Source: Rhodanobacter thiooxydans (GTDB lineage Bacteria; Pseudomonadota; Gammaproteobacteria; Xanthomonadales; Rhodanobacteraceae). From it: 64,000 nt of DNA. Location of the stretch: positions 1,674,001 through 1,738,000 of the forward strand of contig NZ_CP088923.1 of assembly GCF_021545845.1 (NCBI RefSeq), read 5' to 3'. The notes under the pieces are model-generated. The model ran no database searches. It was not told where the DNA came from and saw only the letters and a program-made list of their open reading frames with translations. Below, in pieces: positions 1 to 9,170 of the stretch; positions within the stretch are counted from its first letter, which is position 1; every line of letters starts with the position of its first letter. The position numbers were made by a program, and so were the translations under genes.

Positions 1-74
1 GGGGCGCCGATGCCGTGCTGGACCACCCGGCCGGGCTGGTCGAGCTGCTGAAACTGCAACCGGTAGTCGCATGA
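1..74 (+). CDS. C-terminal end of an upstream gene, possibly a HAD-type phosphatase
   Basis: Only the last 23 codons are in the window. They read through an Asp/His/Leu-rich helix (ADAVLDHPAGLVELL) to a TGA that overlaps the ATG of the next gene by four bases, which implies translational coupling. The pattern 'GAD-x-V-x-D-x-P-x-x-L-x-x-L' at the extreme C-terminus resembles HAD-superfamily phosphatases of the phosphoglycolate phosphatase type. Too little is visible to be certain. Confidence 0.35.
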   Translation, partial: GADAVLDHPAGLVELLKLQPVVA

Positions 75-925
75 TCGAACTGGTCGAACAGAACGCGGTA
101 CTGCAGGGCTTCATCGACAAGTGGCTGGCGGTGCAGCCGCAGCAGCGCGTGGCGCTGGCCTTCGTCGATGGCCGGCATTATCCCGGCCACGTTGCATTGG
201 CCGCGCTGGAGCAGGAACTGCTCGGCGCCGCCTACGGCATCCGCGAACCGCTGGTGGCCACCGCCAAGCTCAACTGGTGGGCCGAGGAACTGGCCGGCGC
301 GCCAGCCAGCGGCGGGCGTCACCCGCTGAGCCAGGTGCTGTTCGACGACGAGCGCGCGCATGCCATCGCCAGCGAGCTCTGGCTGGCGCCGGTGCTGGCC
401 GCGATGGCACAGCTGGAACAGGGCACCGCCGCCGACTTCCCCGCACAGATCGAAGCCGCGCTGCCGCTGCACGGTGCGCTGGCCGCGCTGGAAACCGCCT
501 GGTGGTACGGTGCCGAGGCGTCGCCGGCGCAGGCGTCGCGGGTGGCCGTGCTGAATCATCTGCTGCATGCGCTGGTGCGGCTGCAGCAGGATGTCGAGCG
601 CGACCGCCTGCCGCTGCCGATGGCGTGCCTGGCGCGACATGGCCTGAGCCGCGCGCAGTTGCGTACGGCCGGCGCGGCGCGGCAGCAGGCGGTCAGGGCG
701 CAATTGGGCGACCTGCTGGCCAGCTGGCAGGAGTCGTCCACGCTGGCCGGGCCGCTCAGCGTGTTTCGCGCGCTGGAATCGCGTCATGCCAGCAGTCTGG
801 CGCGGCGGGCGGCGCGTGCCGGCGACGCGCTGGCAGTACTGCAGGCCGGCCAGTCGCGCACCGTGCTGACCACCGCGCTGCAGGCCTGGCAGGCGGCGCG
901 CGCATGGCGCCGGTACGTGGCGTAA
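71..925 (+). CDS. squalene/phytoene synthase family protein
   Basis: This 284-residue protein belongs to the all-helical isoprenoid synthase family that condenses prenyl diphosphates head to head. Visible family signs are the helix 'AKLNWWAEEL' near residue 65 and the second Asp-rich segment 'RLQQDVERDRLPLP' near residue 170, which corresponds to the second diphosphate/Mg-binding helix. The first Asp-rich motif is poorly kept, so the true substrate is uncertain and the protein may be a divergent member without squalene synthase activity. Its start overlaps the previous stop (ATGA). No carotenoid or hopanoid genes are visible nearby. Confidence 0.7.
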   Translation: MIELVEQNAVLQGFIDKWLAVQPQQRVALAFVDGRHYPGHVALAALEQELLGAAYGIREPLVATAKLNWWAEELAGAPASGGRHPLSQVLFDDERAHAIASELWLAPVLAAMAQLEQGTAADFPAQIEAALPLHGALAALETAWWYGAEASPAQASRVAVLNHLLHALVRLQQDVERDRLPLPMACLARHGLSRAQLRTAGAARQQAVRAQLGDLLASWQESSTLAGPLSVFRALESRHASSLARRAARAGDALAVLQAGQSRTVLTTALQAWQAARAWRRYVA

Positions 926-1034
926 AACGGCCACGGACGCAGCGTTTCCACCACGCCACTATTGCGCGGCCGCCTGCCTGCCCCAAGATTGTCTGCTTCA
1001 CGGCGCCCGCTCGCCGATGCCAGGATTCCCCATC

Positions 1035-1982
1035 ATGCCGAACCAGGAAAATACCGCCCGCCTGCTGCCCGATGTCGCCGTGCACGCGCAGCCGCATCTT
1101 GCCGGCGCGCTGGACTGGGTCGGCATGGCCGACATCCAGGTGCCGGTGCTGTTCGACGCCGGCGATGGCCAGGTGCAGCGTTCCAGCGCCCGGGTCGGTG
1201 CCTTCGTCAACCTGAGCCGGCCAGACAAGCGCGGCATCCACATGTCGCGGCTGTACCTGCAGGTCGAACAGGCGCTGAGCACGCAGACGCTGGATGCGTC
1301 GATGCTGCACGCGCTGCTGCGCGGCTTCCTCGATTCACACAAGGATCTGTCCGACCGGGCCTGCCTCAGCATCCAGTTCGAGCACCTGGTGCGCCGCCCC
1401 GCGCTGAAGAGCGCCAACAGCGGCTGGCGCGCCTACCCGGTATGCATCGAGGCCAGCCTCACCGGCGACGAGTTCCTGCTCGAGTTCGGCACCGAGGTGG
1501 TCTATTCCTCCACCTGCCCGGCCTCGGCGGCGCTGTCGCGCCAGCTGATCCAGGACCAGTTCGCCAGCGACTTCGATGCCGGTCAGCCGCTCGACCATGC
1601 TGCGGTGCTGGCCTGGCTCGGCAGCGAGCGCGGCATCGTCGCTACCCCGCATGCCCAGCGCAGCGTGGCGCGCCTGCGCATCCGCCTCGTGCCCGGCGCC
1701 GACTTCCACCTGATCGGCTTGATCGATCGCGTCGAGCATGCGCTAGGCACGCCGGTGCAGACCGCGGTGAAGCGCGAGGACGAACAGGCCTTCGCGCTGG
1801 CCAACGGCGGCAACCTGATGTTCTGCGAGGATGCCGCCCGACGCATCCAGAAGGCACTCGACACCGATGCCGCGCTCGGTGATTTCCATGTCCGCGTCGA
1901 GCACCAGGAAAGCCTGCACCCGCACGATGCCGTGGCCTATGCGAGCAAGGGCGTGGAAGGCGGCTACGGCTCCACGCCGTGA
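1035..1982 (+). CDS. folE2: GTP cyclohydrolase FolE2
   Basis: The 315-residue product matches the FolE2 (type IB) GTP cyclohydrolases, which make 7,8-dihydroneopterin triphosphate for folate and are less dependent on zinc than FolE. Diagnostic stretches are 'RVGAFVNLSRPDKRGIHMSR' around residue 55 and 'YSSTCPASAALSRQL' around 160, which carries the conserved Cys. I chose the ATG at 1035 because family members begin close to it. An in-frame ATG at 1017 would add six residues, and neither start has a strong ribosome binding site. A short direct repeat of 'gacgatcgct' lies just after the stop. Confidence 0.9.
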   Translation: MPNQENTARLLPDVAVHAQPHLAGALDWVGMADIQVPVLFDAGDGQVQRSSARVGAFVNLSRPDKRGIHMSRLYLQVEQALSTQTLDASMLHALLRGFLDSHKDLSDRACLSIQFEHLVRRPALKSANSGWRAYPVCIEASLTGDEFLLEFGTEVVYSSTCPASAALSRQLIQDQFASDFDAGQPLDHAAVLAWLGSERGIVATPHAQRSVARLRIRLVPGADFHLIGLIDRVEHALGTPVQTAVKREDEQAFALANGGNLMFCEDAARRIQKALDTDAALGDFHVRVEHQESLHPHDAVAYASKGVEGGYGSTP

Positions 1983-2104
1983 CGATCGCTCCGTGACGAT
2001 CGCTGCCGCTTGCGCCGGTCCGGCGTCGGCGGCCATCCCGAGCTAGCCGCGCTTCACGCGAGACGGGGGCGGCCTCGCGGCGACGACTCCGTATTCCGGA
2101 ACGG

Positions 2105-2377
2105 TCAGTGCGCCTCGGGAGAATCTACGTGGTGGCGACAGCGGGAAAAATGGAAGTGCTCGGGCACCGGATCCTCGCCGCCATCGCACAGCGGCTGGCA
2201 GCGCAGCACGCGCCAGCCGGCCAGCAAGCTGCCGCGCCACGGGCCGAAGCGGGTGACCGCAATCCGTGCATAATCGGAGCAACTGGGGTGGAAGCGGCAG
2301 CGCGGGCCGAGCAGGGGACTGAGCCAGCGCTTGTACAAACGCAGCATCCACAGTATCAATCGGGTCAGGACATTCAC
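2105..2377 (-). CDS. yidD: membrane protein insertion efficiency factor YidD
   Basis: The 90-residue product has the YidD core '[20 protein letters not shown]' at residues 15-34 and '[13 protein letters not shown]' further on. YidD is a small amphipathic protein at the inner membrane that assists YidC-dependent insertion. The start is the GTG at 2377; upstream reading in the same frame is the antisense of dksA. In most gammaproteobacteria yidD lies between rnpA and yidC, but here it stands alone, divergent from dksA. The His/Arg-rich tail after residue 72 is not conserved in the family. Confidence 0.85.
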   Translation of the reverse strand: MNVLTRLILWMLRLYKRWLSPLLGPRCRFHPSCSDYARIAVTRFGPWRGSLLAGWRVLRCQPLCDGGEDPVPEHFHFSRCRHHVDSPEAH

Positions 2378-2492
2378 GGTGCCGGAGCGGCCAGCGATGG
2401 GTAGTGGTACAAGTATTCCAGATGCGAGCTTGCCGGTGTAGGACACATGGGCTATAACACCCGGCCGCCACGGCCAAAAACGGTGAAGGGAT

Positions 2493-3674
2493 ATGGCGAA
2501 AACGACGCGTAGTTCGACCGCTGCCAAGGCGCAGAAGGGCAAGTCTCCGACAGGGAGCAGGGGCGCCAGGTCGAAGCCGGCCGCAGGCAGGGAACGGCCG
2601 GTGAAGAGCGCCGCCAAGGCCGCGCCGAAGAAGGCCGTCGCCAAGCCGGTGGCGGCGAAGAAGCCGGCCGCCAAGCCCGTGGCCGGGAAAGCCGCCGCCA
2701 AGTCGCCGGCGAAGAAGTCCGTCGTGAAGAAGGTGACGGTGAAGAAATCCGCGATGAAGAACGCGCCGGCGAAGAAAGCCGTCGCGAAGAAGCCTGCCTT
2801 GAAGAAGCCTGCCGTGAAGAAAGTTGTCGCGAAGAAGCCTGCCGTTACGAACGCCAGGCCCGGGAGCGGCGCTGCGGTGAAGAAGGTCGCGAAGCCGGCG
2901 ACCAAGGTGGTCGCCAAGAAGGCGGTGCCGGCGAAGCCGGTGGCGAAACCCGCCGCCAAACCCGCCGCCAAACCCGCCACCCGGCCGAACCCGCCGGCCG
3001 AACCCGCTGCAAAATCCGTTGCCAAACCGGCAGCGGTCGCCGTCAACCACGTGTCCCCGGCGCCTGCCAGCACCCTGTTCAAGGGCAAGGTGGCGAGCGC
3101 AACCGCCATGGTGATCCCGCGTGCAACCCAAGGTGCCGCAGGTCACGCCCCTCCCCACAAAAGTCCGAAAAATTCGTCGTCCTCAATGAACAAATCCGCT
3201 GCAACGAAACTCGACAACGGCATCACCCGCGAAGATGGCCGGTATGCGCTGCCGTCCACCAGCATCATCAACCTGCCCAAGGGATACCACCCCTCGCTTG
3301 CCGAGGAGTACATGAACCCGATGCATCTGGCCTACTTCCGCAACAAGCTGCGCGACTGGCGCGATCAGCTGGTGGAAGAGTCGCGCCAGACTATGGACAA
3401 CCTGCGCGAGGAAGTGCGTGACGTCGGCGACGAGGCCGAGCGCGCCACGCGTGAAACGGAGAACTCGCTGGAGCTGCGCACCCGCGACCGCTACCGCAAG
3501 CTGATCTCGAAGATCGACAAGGCGCTGCGCCGGATCGAGGAGGGCAGCTACGGCTTCTGCGAGGAGACCGACGAGGAAATCGGCATCGACCGCCTCGATG
3601 CGCGCCCGATCGCCACGCTGTCGCTGGATGCGCAGGAACGTCGCGAGCACCTGCAGAAGCAGATGGGCGACTGA
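2493..3674 (+). CDS. dksA: RNA polymerase-binding factor DksA with histone H1-like N-terminal tail
   Basis: The last ~160 residues are DksA: a coiled coil with the acidic tip (residues ~290-350), then the globular region '[20 protein letters not shown]' and a final helix. DksA binds the RNA polymerase secondary channel and, with ppGpp, adjusts stable-RNA and stress promoters. The zinc finger is degenerate: of the four canonical cysteines only the first remains, the others being Thr, Ser and Ala. The first ~230 residues are low-complexity Lys/Ala/Pro repeats (AAKP, KKPA), as in xanthomonad DksA proteins. The start has an 'aaggg' four bases upstream. An internal ATG at 3186 would give a tail-less form. 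Confidence 0.9.
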   Translation: MAKTTRSSTAAKAQKGKSPTGSRGARSKPAAGRERPVKSAAKAAPKKAVAKPVAAKKPAAKPVAGKAAAKSPAKKSVVKKVTVKKSAMKNAPAKKAVAKKPALKKPAVKKVVAKKPAVTNARPGSGAAVKKVAKPATKVVAKKAVPAKPVAKPAAKPAAKPATRPNPPAEPAAKSVAKPAAVAVNHVSPAPASTLFKGKVASATAMVIPRATQGAAGHAPPHKSPKNSSSSMNKSAATKLDNGITREDGRYALPSTSIINLPKGYHPSLAEEYMNPMHLAYFRNKLRDWRDQLVEESRQTMDNLREEVRDVGDEAERATRETENSLELRTRDRYRKLISKIDKALRRIEEGSYGFCEETDEEIGIDRLDARPIATLSLDAQERREHLQKQMGD

Positions 3675-3730
3675 TCGCCGCGCCATCCCTGCGGCCAGGG
3701 ATGGCGTCGTTGCCCACATCCACCATCAAC

Positions 3731-3770
3731 AAAACCCCCGAACCTCGCGGCTCGGGGGTTTTGTTTTTTT
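3731..3770. terminator. bidirectional intrinsic terminator between dksA and the TonB receptor gene
   Basis: A GC-rich hairpin with arms 'cccccgaacc'/'ctcgggggtt' is followed by a T-run on the + strand and preceded by an A-run, so it can serve both converging genes. Confidence 0.85.
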
Positions 3771-3801
3771 CCGGGCGGGCTCGCGCCCGCCGCGGTCGAC
3801 G

Positions 3802-5898
3802 CTAGAACTGGTAGCGCAAGGTCAGGTTCGCGCCACGCGGCGCGCCCGGCAGGTTGAGGTTCGGGCTGGTGCCGTGGGCGGACACGATGTAGCGCGTGTC
3901 GAACAGGTTGGTCAGGTTGAGCTGCAGCGAGACCGGCCCGGTGCGGTACTGCGCCATGAGGTCGGCGGTCACGTAGCCGGGCAGGGTCACCGTGTTGCCC
4001 GGGTTGGCCTGTCGCGCACCGACCAGGTTCAGGCCGCCGCCCAGTTGCCAGTGCTCCGCGAACGCGCGGGTGATCCACAGGTTGCCGCTGTGGCGCGGGG
4101 TGAGGGTGGCGCGCTTGCCCTGCACAGGGCGCCCGGCATCCCTGGCCACGGAACGGGTGACGCGCGCATCCAGCCAGGCGTAGCCGGCGAGCAAGCGCCA
4201 GCCGTCCGCCAGGTCCGCGGCGGCGCTCAGCTCGACGCCGCGCGTGCGTTGTGTGCCGATCGTCAGCACTTTCTGCGTGACCGGATCGGTGGCCTTGATG
4301 CCGCTGCGCTCCAGCTCGAAGATCGCGGCGTTGAAGGTGACGCGTCCGTCCAGCAGGTCGTACTTCGCGCCGACCTCGGTGTTGTGCGTGCGCTCGGGTG
4401 CGATGTCAGCATTGCTCGCCGCGAGAGCGAACGCCTCGCCGGAAGGCTGGAACGAACGACTCCAGGACACGTAGTAGGACTGCATGGCGGAAGGCTGCCA
4501 GACCACGCCCACGCGCGGGCTCAATGCCTTGTCGGTGCGCGCGAGGTTCCGCTGGCCCGGCAGGTGGTTTTCCGTCCTCTGGCGAAAGCGGTCGTAGCGC
4601 ACGCCCAGCAGGGCTTTCCACTGCGAACCCAGGCTCAGCAGATCCTGCAGGTAGACGGCGCTGGTGTCGAAGATGCCAAGGTTGTCGGCGGCCGGCGCGC
4701 GAGACACCTGCAGCGGCAGTACCGGCAGCACCGGATGGAACAGGTCGACCACGGCCACGCCACTGGCGCTGCGATTGAGCTGGGCCTTGTCCTGCCGCCC
4801 CAGTTCCAAGCCGTAGAGCAGGTCGTGGCTGAGCGTGTCGCCGGCCAGGCGCTGGCTGAGTTCGGTCTGGTTGAACCAGCCGTGCTCGTGCCGGTCGACG
4901 TTGGAGCGGTTGAGTGAAACGGTTCGCGCGTTTTCGTTGACGCTGCCCGGCAGCGTGTTGTTGCGGTCGAGCTTGTAGTCGTACCAGCGCATGGCGTTGC
5001 GCAGCGTCAGGTCGTCGCTGAAGGCGTGGGTCAGGGTCGCGGTGGTCGAGGTCACGGTCGACTCGCTGGTGTCGACATCGCGCGCGTTGGCTGCGCCGTA
5101 ATAGGTTTCCCTCGGCACGTCGACCGGGCGCCCGTGCCAGGCCGGAATGCCGAAATCGGTGACGCGGCGGTCGTTCAGGTAATCGGCCTGCAGCAGCAGC
5201 GTGGTGTTGCTGCCGGGATGCAGCAGCACCGAGGGAGCCACGGCGCGGCGCTTGAGGAACTGCGGGTCGCGATAGCCGTTGGCGTCCTCGACCGCGCCGG
5301 TGAGGCGCCACGCGCTGCCGGCGTCGCCGAAGCGCCGGCCGACGTCCAGTTCGCCGCGGCGATCGGCCCAGCTGCCGTAGCTGAGCGCGACCTGGCCGCC
5401 GTCGGTGCCCGGCTGCCGCGTGATGCGATTGATCAGGCCGCCCGACGAGCCGCGTCCGTACAGCACCGACGCCGGCCCTTTCAGCACCTCGATGCGCTCG
5501 ATGTTGGAGAGGTCGCGGAAGTACAGCGCGTCGTCGCGCAGGCCATCGACGAACTGGTCGGCGATCGCGGTGAAGCCGCGGATGGAAACCTGGTCGCGCT
5601 GGCCGTCACCAGTCGAGAAACCGACGCCGGGCACGTTCTTCAGCGCATCCTGGATCGAGGTGGCGTGCTGGTCGCGCAGCACGCTGGCCGGAACCACGTT
5701 CACCGTCTGCGGCACGTCGCGCAGGGCGGCGGCGATTTTGGTGGCGCTGGTGGCGTCCGGCACGCGGTAATCGCCGGGGTGGGTGGCCTGCACGTTGACG
5801 CCGGGCAGCAGTTTGGCCTGGTCGGGGGAAGCGTCGGCATGGGCCCAGGGCGAGCCCAGGATGGTGAGCAGGGCGAGGGAGAGAGGCAGCAGGCGCAT
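3802..5898 (-). CDS. TonB-dependent siderophore receptor (Fiu/catecholate type)
   Basis: The 698-residue product starts with a signal peptide (residues 1-22, ending AHA/DA). A plug domain follows, with 'DVPQTVNVVP', 'IQDALKNVPGVG', 'DQVSIRGF' and 'IERIEVLKGPASVLYGRGS'. A 22-stranded barrel comes next, ending in the outer-membrane signature Tyr-Gln-Phe. These are marks of TonB-dependent ferric-siderophore receptors and the best resemblance is to catecholate receptors. I preferred the ATG at 5898, where the signal peptide begins, over an upstream in-frame ATG at 5958. A Fur-box-like sequence lies ~160 bases upstream. No TonB or siderophore synthesis gene is adjacent. Confidence 0.9.
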   Translation of the reverse strand: MRLLPLSLALLTILGSPWAHADASPDQAKLLPGVNVQATHPGDYRVPDATSATKIAAALRDVPQTVNVVPASVLRDQHATSIQDALKNVPGVGFSTGDGQRDQVSIRGFTAIADQFVDGLRDDALYFRDLSNIERIEVLKGPASVLYGRGSSGGLINRITRQPGTDGGQVALSYGSWADRRGELDVGRRFGDAGSAWRLTGAVEDANGYRDPQFLKRRAVAPSVLLHPGSNTTLLLQADYLNDRRVTDFGIPAWHGRPVDVPRETYYGAANARDVDTSESTVTSTTATLTHAFSDDLTLRNAMRWYDYKLDRNNTLPGSVNENARTVSLNRSNVDRHEHGWFNQTELSQRLAGDTLSHDLLYGLELGRQDKAQLNRSASGVAVVDLFHPVLPVLPLQVSRAPAADNLGIFDTSAVYLQDLLSLGSQWKALLGVRYDRFRQRTENHLPGQRNLARTDKALSPRVGVVWQPSAMQSYYVSWSRSFQPSGEAFALAASNADIAPERTHNTEVGAKYDLLDGRVTFNAAIFELERSGIKATDPVTQKVLTIGTQRTRGVELSAAADLADGWRLLAGYAWLDARVTRSVARDAGRPVQGKRATLTPRHSGNLWITRAFAEHWQLGGGLNLVGARQANPGNTVTLPGYVTADLMAQYRTGPVSLQLNLTNLFDTRYIVSAHGTSPNLNLPGAPRGANLTLRYQF

Positions 5899-6059
5899 GG
5901 AAAAATCCTGGGCAGCAGTGGGCCACGCGCATCCCTCGCGGGGGCGCGATGAGCACACAGGGGTTGGCGCCGGGCCGGCGTGGCGCTGGCTGGCTCAGGC
6001 CGCGGCGAACGGATGGAACGCTTTCATCGTTGCCGGCCGGGAGCGGTCAGCAAGTTGTT

Positions 6060-6078
6060 GCGAATTATTCTTATTTTC
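6060..6078 (-). promoter_or_regulatory. candidate Fur box upstream of the TonB receptor
   Basis: Read on the minus strand this 19-mer, GAAAATAAGAATAATTCGC, agrees with the consensus GATAATGATAATCATTATC at 13 of 19 positions. It sits in an unusually AT-rich patch of an otherwise GC-rich gap (5899-6195). The position suits iron repression of the receptor gene. It could equally be just the AT-rich promoter core. Confidence 0.45.
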
Positions 6079-6195
6079 GCGAAGGGCGTCAACACTGCAT
6101 TGAATGGACGCACCGTGCGGTGTGCGACAGGTATCGCTGCGGGTTGCAGGCAACGGCGAAGAGGGCGGAAGACGCGTGGCGTCCCCGCTTTGTGA

Positions 6196-6630
6196 TCAGC
6201 CACCGCCTGCCGCGGCGGCGTAGCCCTTCAGCTTGGCCAGCATCGCGGCCAGGCCGTTCGAGCGGGTTGGCGAGAGATGCTTGGCCAGGCCGATCGTGCC
6301 GATGAAGGCCGGCTCGGTGGCGAGAATCTCCGCTGCGGGGCGGTCGGAATAGACGCGCAGCACCAGCGCGATCAGGCCGGACACGATCGCCGAATCGCTG
6401 CTCGCCTCGAAGTGCATGCCCGACGCATCGCCGCTGGGCACCAGCCAGACCATCGACTGGCAACCGTGCACGCGGTACGCCTCGGTCTTGTACTCGTCCG
6501 GGAACGGCGGCAGCTGCCGGCCGAGATCGATCAGATACTGGTAGCGCTCGGTCCAGTCGCCCAGGAAGGCGAATTCCTCGGCGATGCCCTGCTGGGTCTG
6601 GTCGGTGCTGGTGGTGGCGGTGGCGTTCAT
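6196..6630 (-). CDS. sufE: cysteine desulfuration protein SufE
   Basis: The 144-residue product has the SufE fold with the sulfur-accepting cysteine in 'RVHGCQSMVWL' (near residue 51) and the 'FPDEYKTEAYRVHGC' lead-in typical of the family. SufE takes persulfide sulfur from SufS and passes it to the SufBCD scaffold for Fe-S cluster assembly. The ATG at 6630 was chosen because residues upstream of it are encoded by a palindromic repeat. No other suf genes are nearby. Confidence 0.9.
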   Translation of the reverse strand: MNATATTSTDQTQQGIAEEFAFLGDWTERYQYLIDLGRQLPPFPDEYKTEAYRVHGCQSMVWLVPSGDASGMHFEASSDSAIVSGLIALVLRVYSDRPAAEILATEPAFIGTIGLAKHLSPTRSNGLAAMLAKLKGYAAAAGGG

Positions 6631-6665
6631 GCGTCCATTATCGCGCGCAGCAGGGCGGGAGATGA

Positions 6666-6773
6666 AATGTGTAGGAGCGCACCCCCGGATCGAGTCCGGG
6701 GCAGGCTCTGTGCGCGATGCTCCTCGCCACGTGACGGAAGGCATCGCGCACAGGGTGCGCTCCTACACGTGCG
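6666..6773. repeat. palindromic repeat family A (REP-like, GTAGGAGCGCAC)
   Basis: Outer arms 'gtgtaggagcgcac' and 'gtgcgctcctacac' face each other across ~75 bases that hold inner complementary segments ('gtgcgcgatgc'/'gcatcgcgcac'). It fills the gap between sufE and cysS. Other copies lie at 43116 and 55743. The pattern resembles the GTAGGAGC-type REP sequences of Pseudomonas. Confidence 0.85.
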
Positions 6774-8144
6774 TCACGGCTTGGCGATGCTCCAGCGCGT
6801 GCCCTGGGCGCTGTCCTCGATCGCGATGTGCATGGCAGCCAGCTCGTCGCGGATCGCATCGGCGCGCGCGAAGTCGCGGGCCGCGCGGGCGGCCTGGCGC
6901 TGCTGCAGCAGGTCCTCGACGTGCGCCGCATCGACAGCCTCTTCGCCGCGGCGGAACCAGGCCTGCGGGTCCTGCTGCAGCAGGCCGAGCACGGCGCCGC
7001 CGCCGAGCAGCGCGGCCTTGGCCTCGGCGCTGCCGGACTGGCGCGCCGCGTCGGCCAGCACAGACAGCTCGGCCAGCGCCTGCGGCGTGTTGAGGTCGTC
7101 GCACAGCGCCGCCTCGATACGCTCCGGCACCGGCAGTTCGCCAGCCGGCAGCTCGATCGCGGCCAGGTCGCGCAGCACGCGATACCAGCCGTCCAGCGTG
7201 CTGGTCGCCTGCGCGATGGCGGCTTCCGACCAGTCCAGCGGCTGCCGGTAGTGGCCGCTCAGCAGGCGCAGGCGCAGCGCCTCGGGCGGATGCTGCTTGA
7301 GCAGCTCGTGCACCAGCAGCACGTTGCCCAGCGACTTGGACATCTTGCGACCGTCGAAGGTGAGCATGCCGTTGTGCATCCACCAGCGCGCGAAGGTCTT
7401 GCCGCCGTGCGCGCAGGTGGACTGGGCGACCTCGTTCTCGTGGTGCGGGAACAAGAGGTCGACGCCGCCGGCATGGATGTCGATGGTCTCGCCCAGGTGC
7501 GCCGCGCTCATCGCCGAACACTCGATGTGCCAGCCGGGGCGGCCGCGGCCCCACGGGCTGTCCCAGCCGGGCAGCTCCGGCGTGGACGGTTTCCACAGCA
7601 CGAAATCGCCAGGGTTGCGCTTGTACGGGGCCACTTCCACGCGGGCGCCGGCGATCAGTTCCTCGGGGTCGCGGCCGGACAGCTCGCCGTAGGCCGGAAA
7701 CGAGCCGACGTCGAACAGCACGTGGCCTTCGGCGGCGTAGGCATGGCCGCCATCCAGCAGGCTCTCGATCATCGTGATGATGGGGCCGATGTGGGTGGTG
7801 GCGCGCGGCTCGACGTCCGGCGGCGCCACTCCGAGCTCGGCCATGTCCTCGCGATAGGCCTGCGCGAAGCGCTCGGTGATCGTGCCGATCGGCACGCCCT
7901 GCTGCTGCGCGGCGGTGTTGATCTTGTCGTCGACGTCGGTGATGTTGCGCGCGTACGTCACCTGCGGGTAGTGCCGCCGCAGCAGCCTCACCAGCACATC
8001 GAACACCACCGGCCCGCGCGCATTGCCGATATGCACGTAGTTGTAGACGGTGGGGCCGCACAGGTACATCGTCACGCGCTCGGGATCGAGCGGGGCGAAC
8101 GGTTCGGTGCGGCGGGTCAGGCTGTTGTAGAGCGAAATCGGCAT
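6774..8144 (-). CDS. cysS: cysteinyl-tRNA synthetase
   Basis: The 456-residue class I aminoacyl-tRNA synthetase charges tRNA-Cys. The sequence shows '[18 protein letters not shown]', with the zinc-binding Cys and the HIGH-type motif, then 'GWHIECSAM' and 'HHENEVAQS' with further metal ligands, and the KMSKS loop 'KMSKSLGN' near residue 265. The anticodon-binding helical region follows. The length is normal for the family. The start is the ATG at 8144. The gene is flanked by repeat A downstream and faces the glycine-zipper gene divergently. Confidence 0.97.
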   Translation of the reverse strand: MPISLYNSLTRRTEPFAPLDPERVTMYLCGPTVYNYVHIGNARGPVVFDVLVRLLRRHYPQVTYARNITDVDDKINTAAQQQGVPIGTITERFAQAYREDMAELGVAPPDVEPRATTHIGPIITMIESLLDGGHAYAAEGHVLFDVGSFPAYGELSGRDPEELIAGARVEVAPYKRNPGDFVLWKPSTPELPGWDSPWGRGRPGWHIECSAMSAAHLGETIDIHAGGVDLLFPHHENEVAQSTCAHGGKTFARWWMHNGMLTFDGRKMSKSLGNVLLVHELLKQHPPEALRLRLLSGHYRQPLDWSEAAIAQATSTLDGWYRVLRDLAAIELPAGELPVPERIEAALCDDLNTPQALAELSVLADAARQSGSAEAKAALLGGGAVLGLLQQDPQAWFRRGEEAVDAAHVEDLLQQRQAARAARDFARADAIRDELAAMHIAIEDSAQGTRWSIAKP

Positions 8145-8334
8145 CGGTGGAATCCGCAACGAGGGGGCCGGCCGGCGGCAGCGCGGCCAGCCCGGCATCT
8201 TAACAAGGTGTAAGCGGACGAGTCGCGCAAGCGCCCGGGGGATGGGTTCTAAGGGTGTATTCAGCGTGAATTTGCTGGAATGCCGCCAGTACGGGTGCAG
8301 ACGCACCTGCAGTTTCCGAATTTGGGAGGTCACC

Positions 8335-8859
8335 ATGACCAAACCATGGCTTTCCGCTCTGGTACTCGCCGTGATGGCTACCGGTGTCTACGCCCAGGAT
8401 GGGCGTTACGCCAATGCTGACGACAATGCCCACTATGGTTGGGCCGACGTGCTGCGGGCCGACCCGGTGCAGGGCGTCACCCGCACCGAAGTGCCGCGCC
8501 AGGAGTGCTACGAGCAGCCGGTGGTTCGCCGCGAGGGCGGCAACACCACCGCCGGCACCGTGCTGGGTGCGGTGATCGGCGGCGTGCTGGGCAACACCGT
8601 GGGCAAGGGCGACGGGCGCAAGGCGGCCACCGTCGCCGGTGCCGTGGCCGGCGGCGCCATCGGCAACCGCGCCACCCGGGGTGGCGAGTACGAATCCAGC
8701 CAGACCGAATGCCGCCAGGTCAGCTCGATCAGCGAACAGCGCCGGATCATCGGCTACGACGTGGAATACCGCTATCGCGGCGAGGTCTACACCTCGCGTC
8801 TGAGCTACGACCCCGGCGAGCGCCTGCGCGTGCGCGTGCGGGTCGACCCAGCCGACTGA
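8335..8859 (+). CDS. glycine-zipper 2TM-domain surface protein
   Basis: The 174-residue product carries a signal peptide (residues ~1-20, ending VYAQ). Near residues 70-105 is a glycine-zipper segment of GxxxG repeats ('[19 protein letters not shown]', '[16 protein letters not shown]') like those of the Rick_17kDa_Anti/SlyB family of envelope proteins. Four cysteines sit in the mature part, two on each side of nothing recognisable as a lipobox, so it is probably not a lipoprotein. The ATG at 8335 is preceded by 'gggaggt'. Function in the envelope is inferred from the fold only. Confidence 0.8.
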   Translation: MTKPWLSALVLAVMATGVYAQDGRYANADDNAHYGWADVLRADPVQGVTRTEVPRQECYEQPVVRREGGNTTAGTVLGAVIGGVLGNTVGKGDGRKAATVAGAVAGGAIGNRATRGGEYESSQTECRQVSSISEQRRIIGYDVEYRYRGEVYTSRLSYDPGERLRVRVRVDPAD

Positions 8860-8884
8860 TCCGTCTTTGCCTGCCAGCAGCAGC

Positions 8885-8910
8885 GCCGCCACCCGTTGGC
8901 GGCGCTGTCG
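8885..8910 (+). terminator. GC-rich hairpin downstream of the glycine-zipper gene
   Basis: The arms 'agcgccgcc' and 'ggcggcgct' form a perfect nine-base stem 26 bases after the stop. The nearest T-run is about 22 bases further on, so it is not a textbook intrinsic terminator. Confidence 0.4.
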
Positions 8911-8932
8911 TTCAGGGGCATCGATTTTTTTG

Positions 8933-9155
8933 TTGCATGGCAGCGAAATTGCCGCCATGATGCGCGCTCGCCATCTGGATTCTGCATGTCCACAGCCGTC
9001 TATACCGCCACCGTACTGACCAGCGCCCGCGCGGCCGCTGGCATGACGTCGCGTGCGCGCCGACCGCTGGACGGACATTTGGCCGGGTAGGCAGTCGCAC
9101 GCGTTTCATGTGCATCGACGATAAACCCGGCTCTTGCGCCGGGTTTTTTGTTTTT
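8933..9155 (+). promoter_or_regulatory. leader region with terminator-like hairpin before argF' (candidate attenuator)
   Basis: A promoter-like pair (TTGCAT, 17 bases, CATGAT at 8933-8961) is followed by a possible 34-codon leader ORF (8986-9090; four Arg codons, three of them within five codons: cgt gcg cgc cga). A strong intrinsic terminator (arms 'acccggc'/'gccgggt', then a T-run, 9123-9155) ends only 16 bases before the argF' ATG. A terminator between promoter and gene suggests conditional readthrough. The leader ORF has a weak ribosome binding site, and no clear antiterminator was found. It covers the whole 8860-9170 gap. Confidence 0.4.
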
Positions 9156-9170
9156 GGATGGGAGTTAACC

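Noticed and set aside
2043..3158. long minus-strand frames opposite dksA (334 and 371 residues)
   Set aside because: They reflect the Lys/Ala/Pro repeat of dksA read backwards. Only the final 90 codons of one (2105-2377) are real, as yidD.
9108..9170. N-terminal extension of argF' from the ATG at 9108
   Set aside because: It would translate through the terminator hairpin; the ATG at 9171 has a good ribosome binding site and fits AOTCases.
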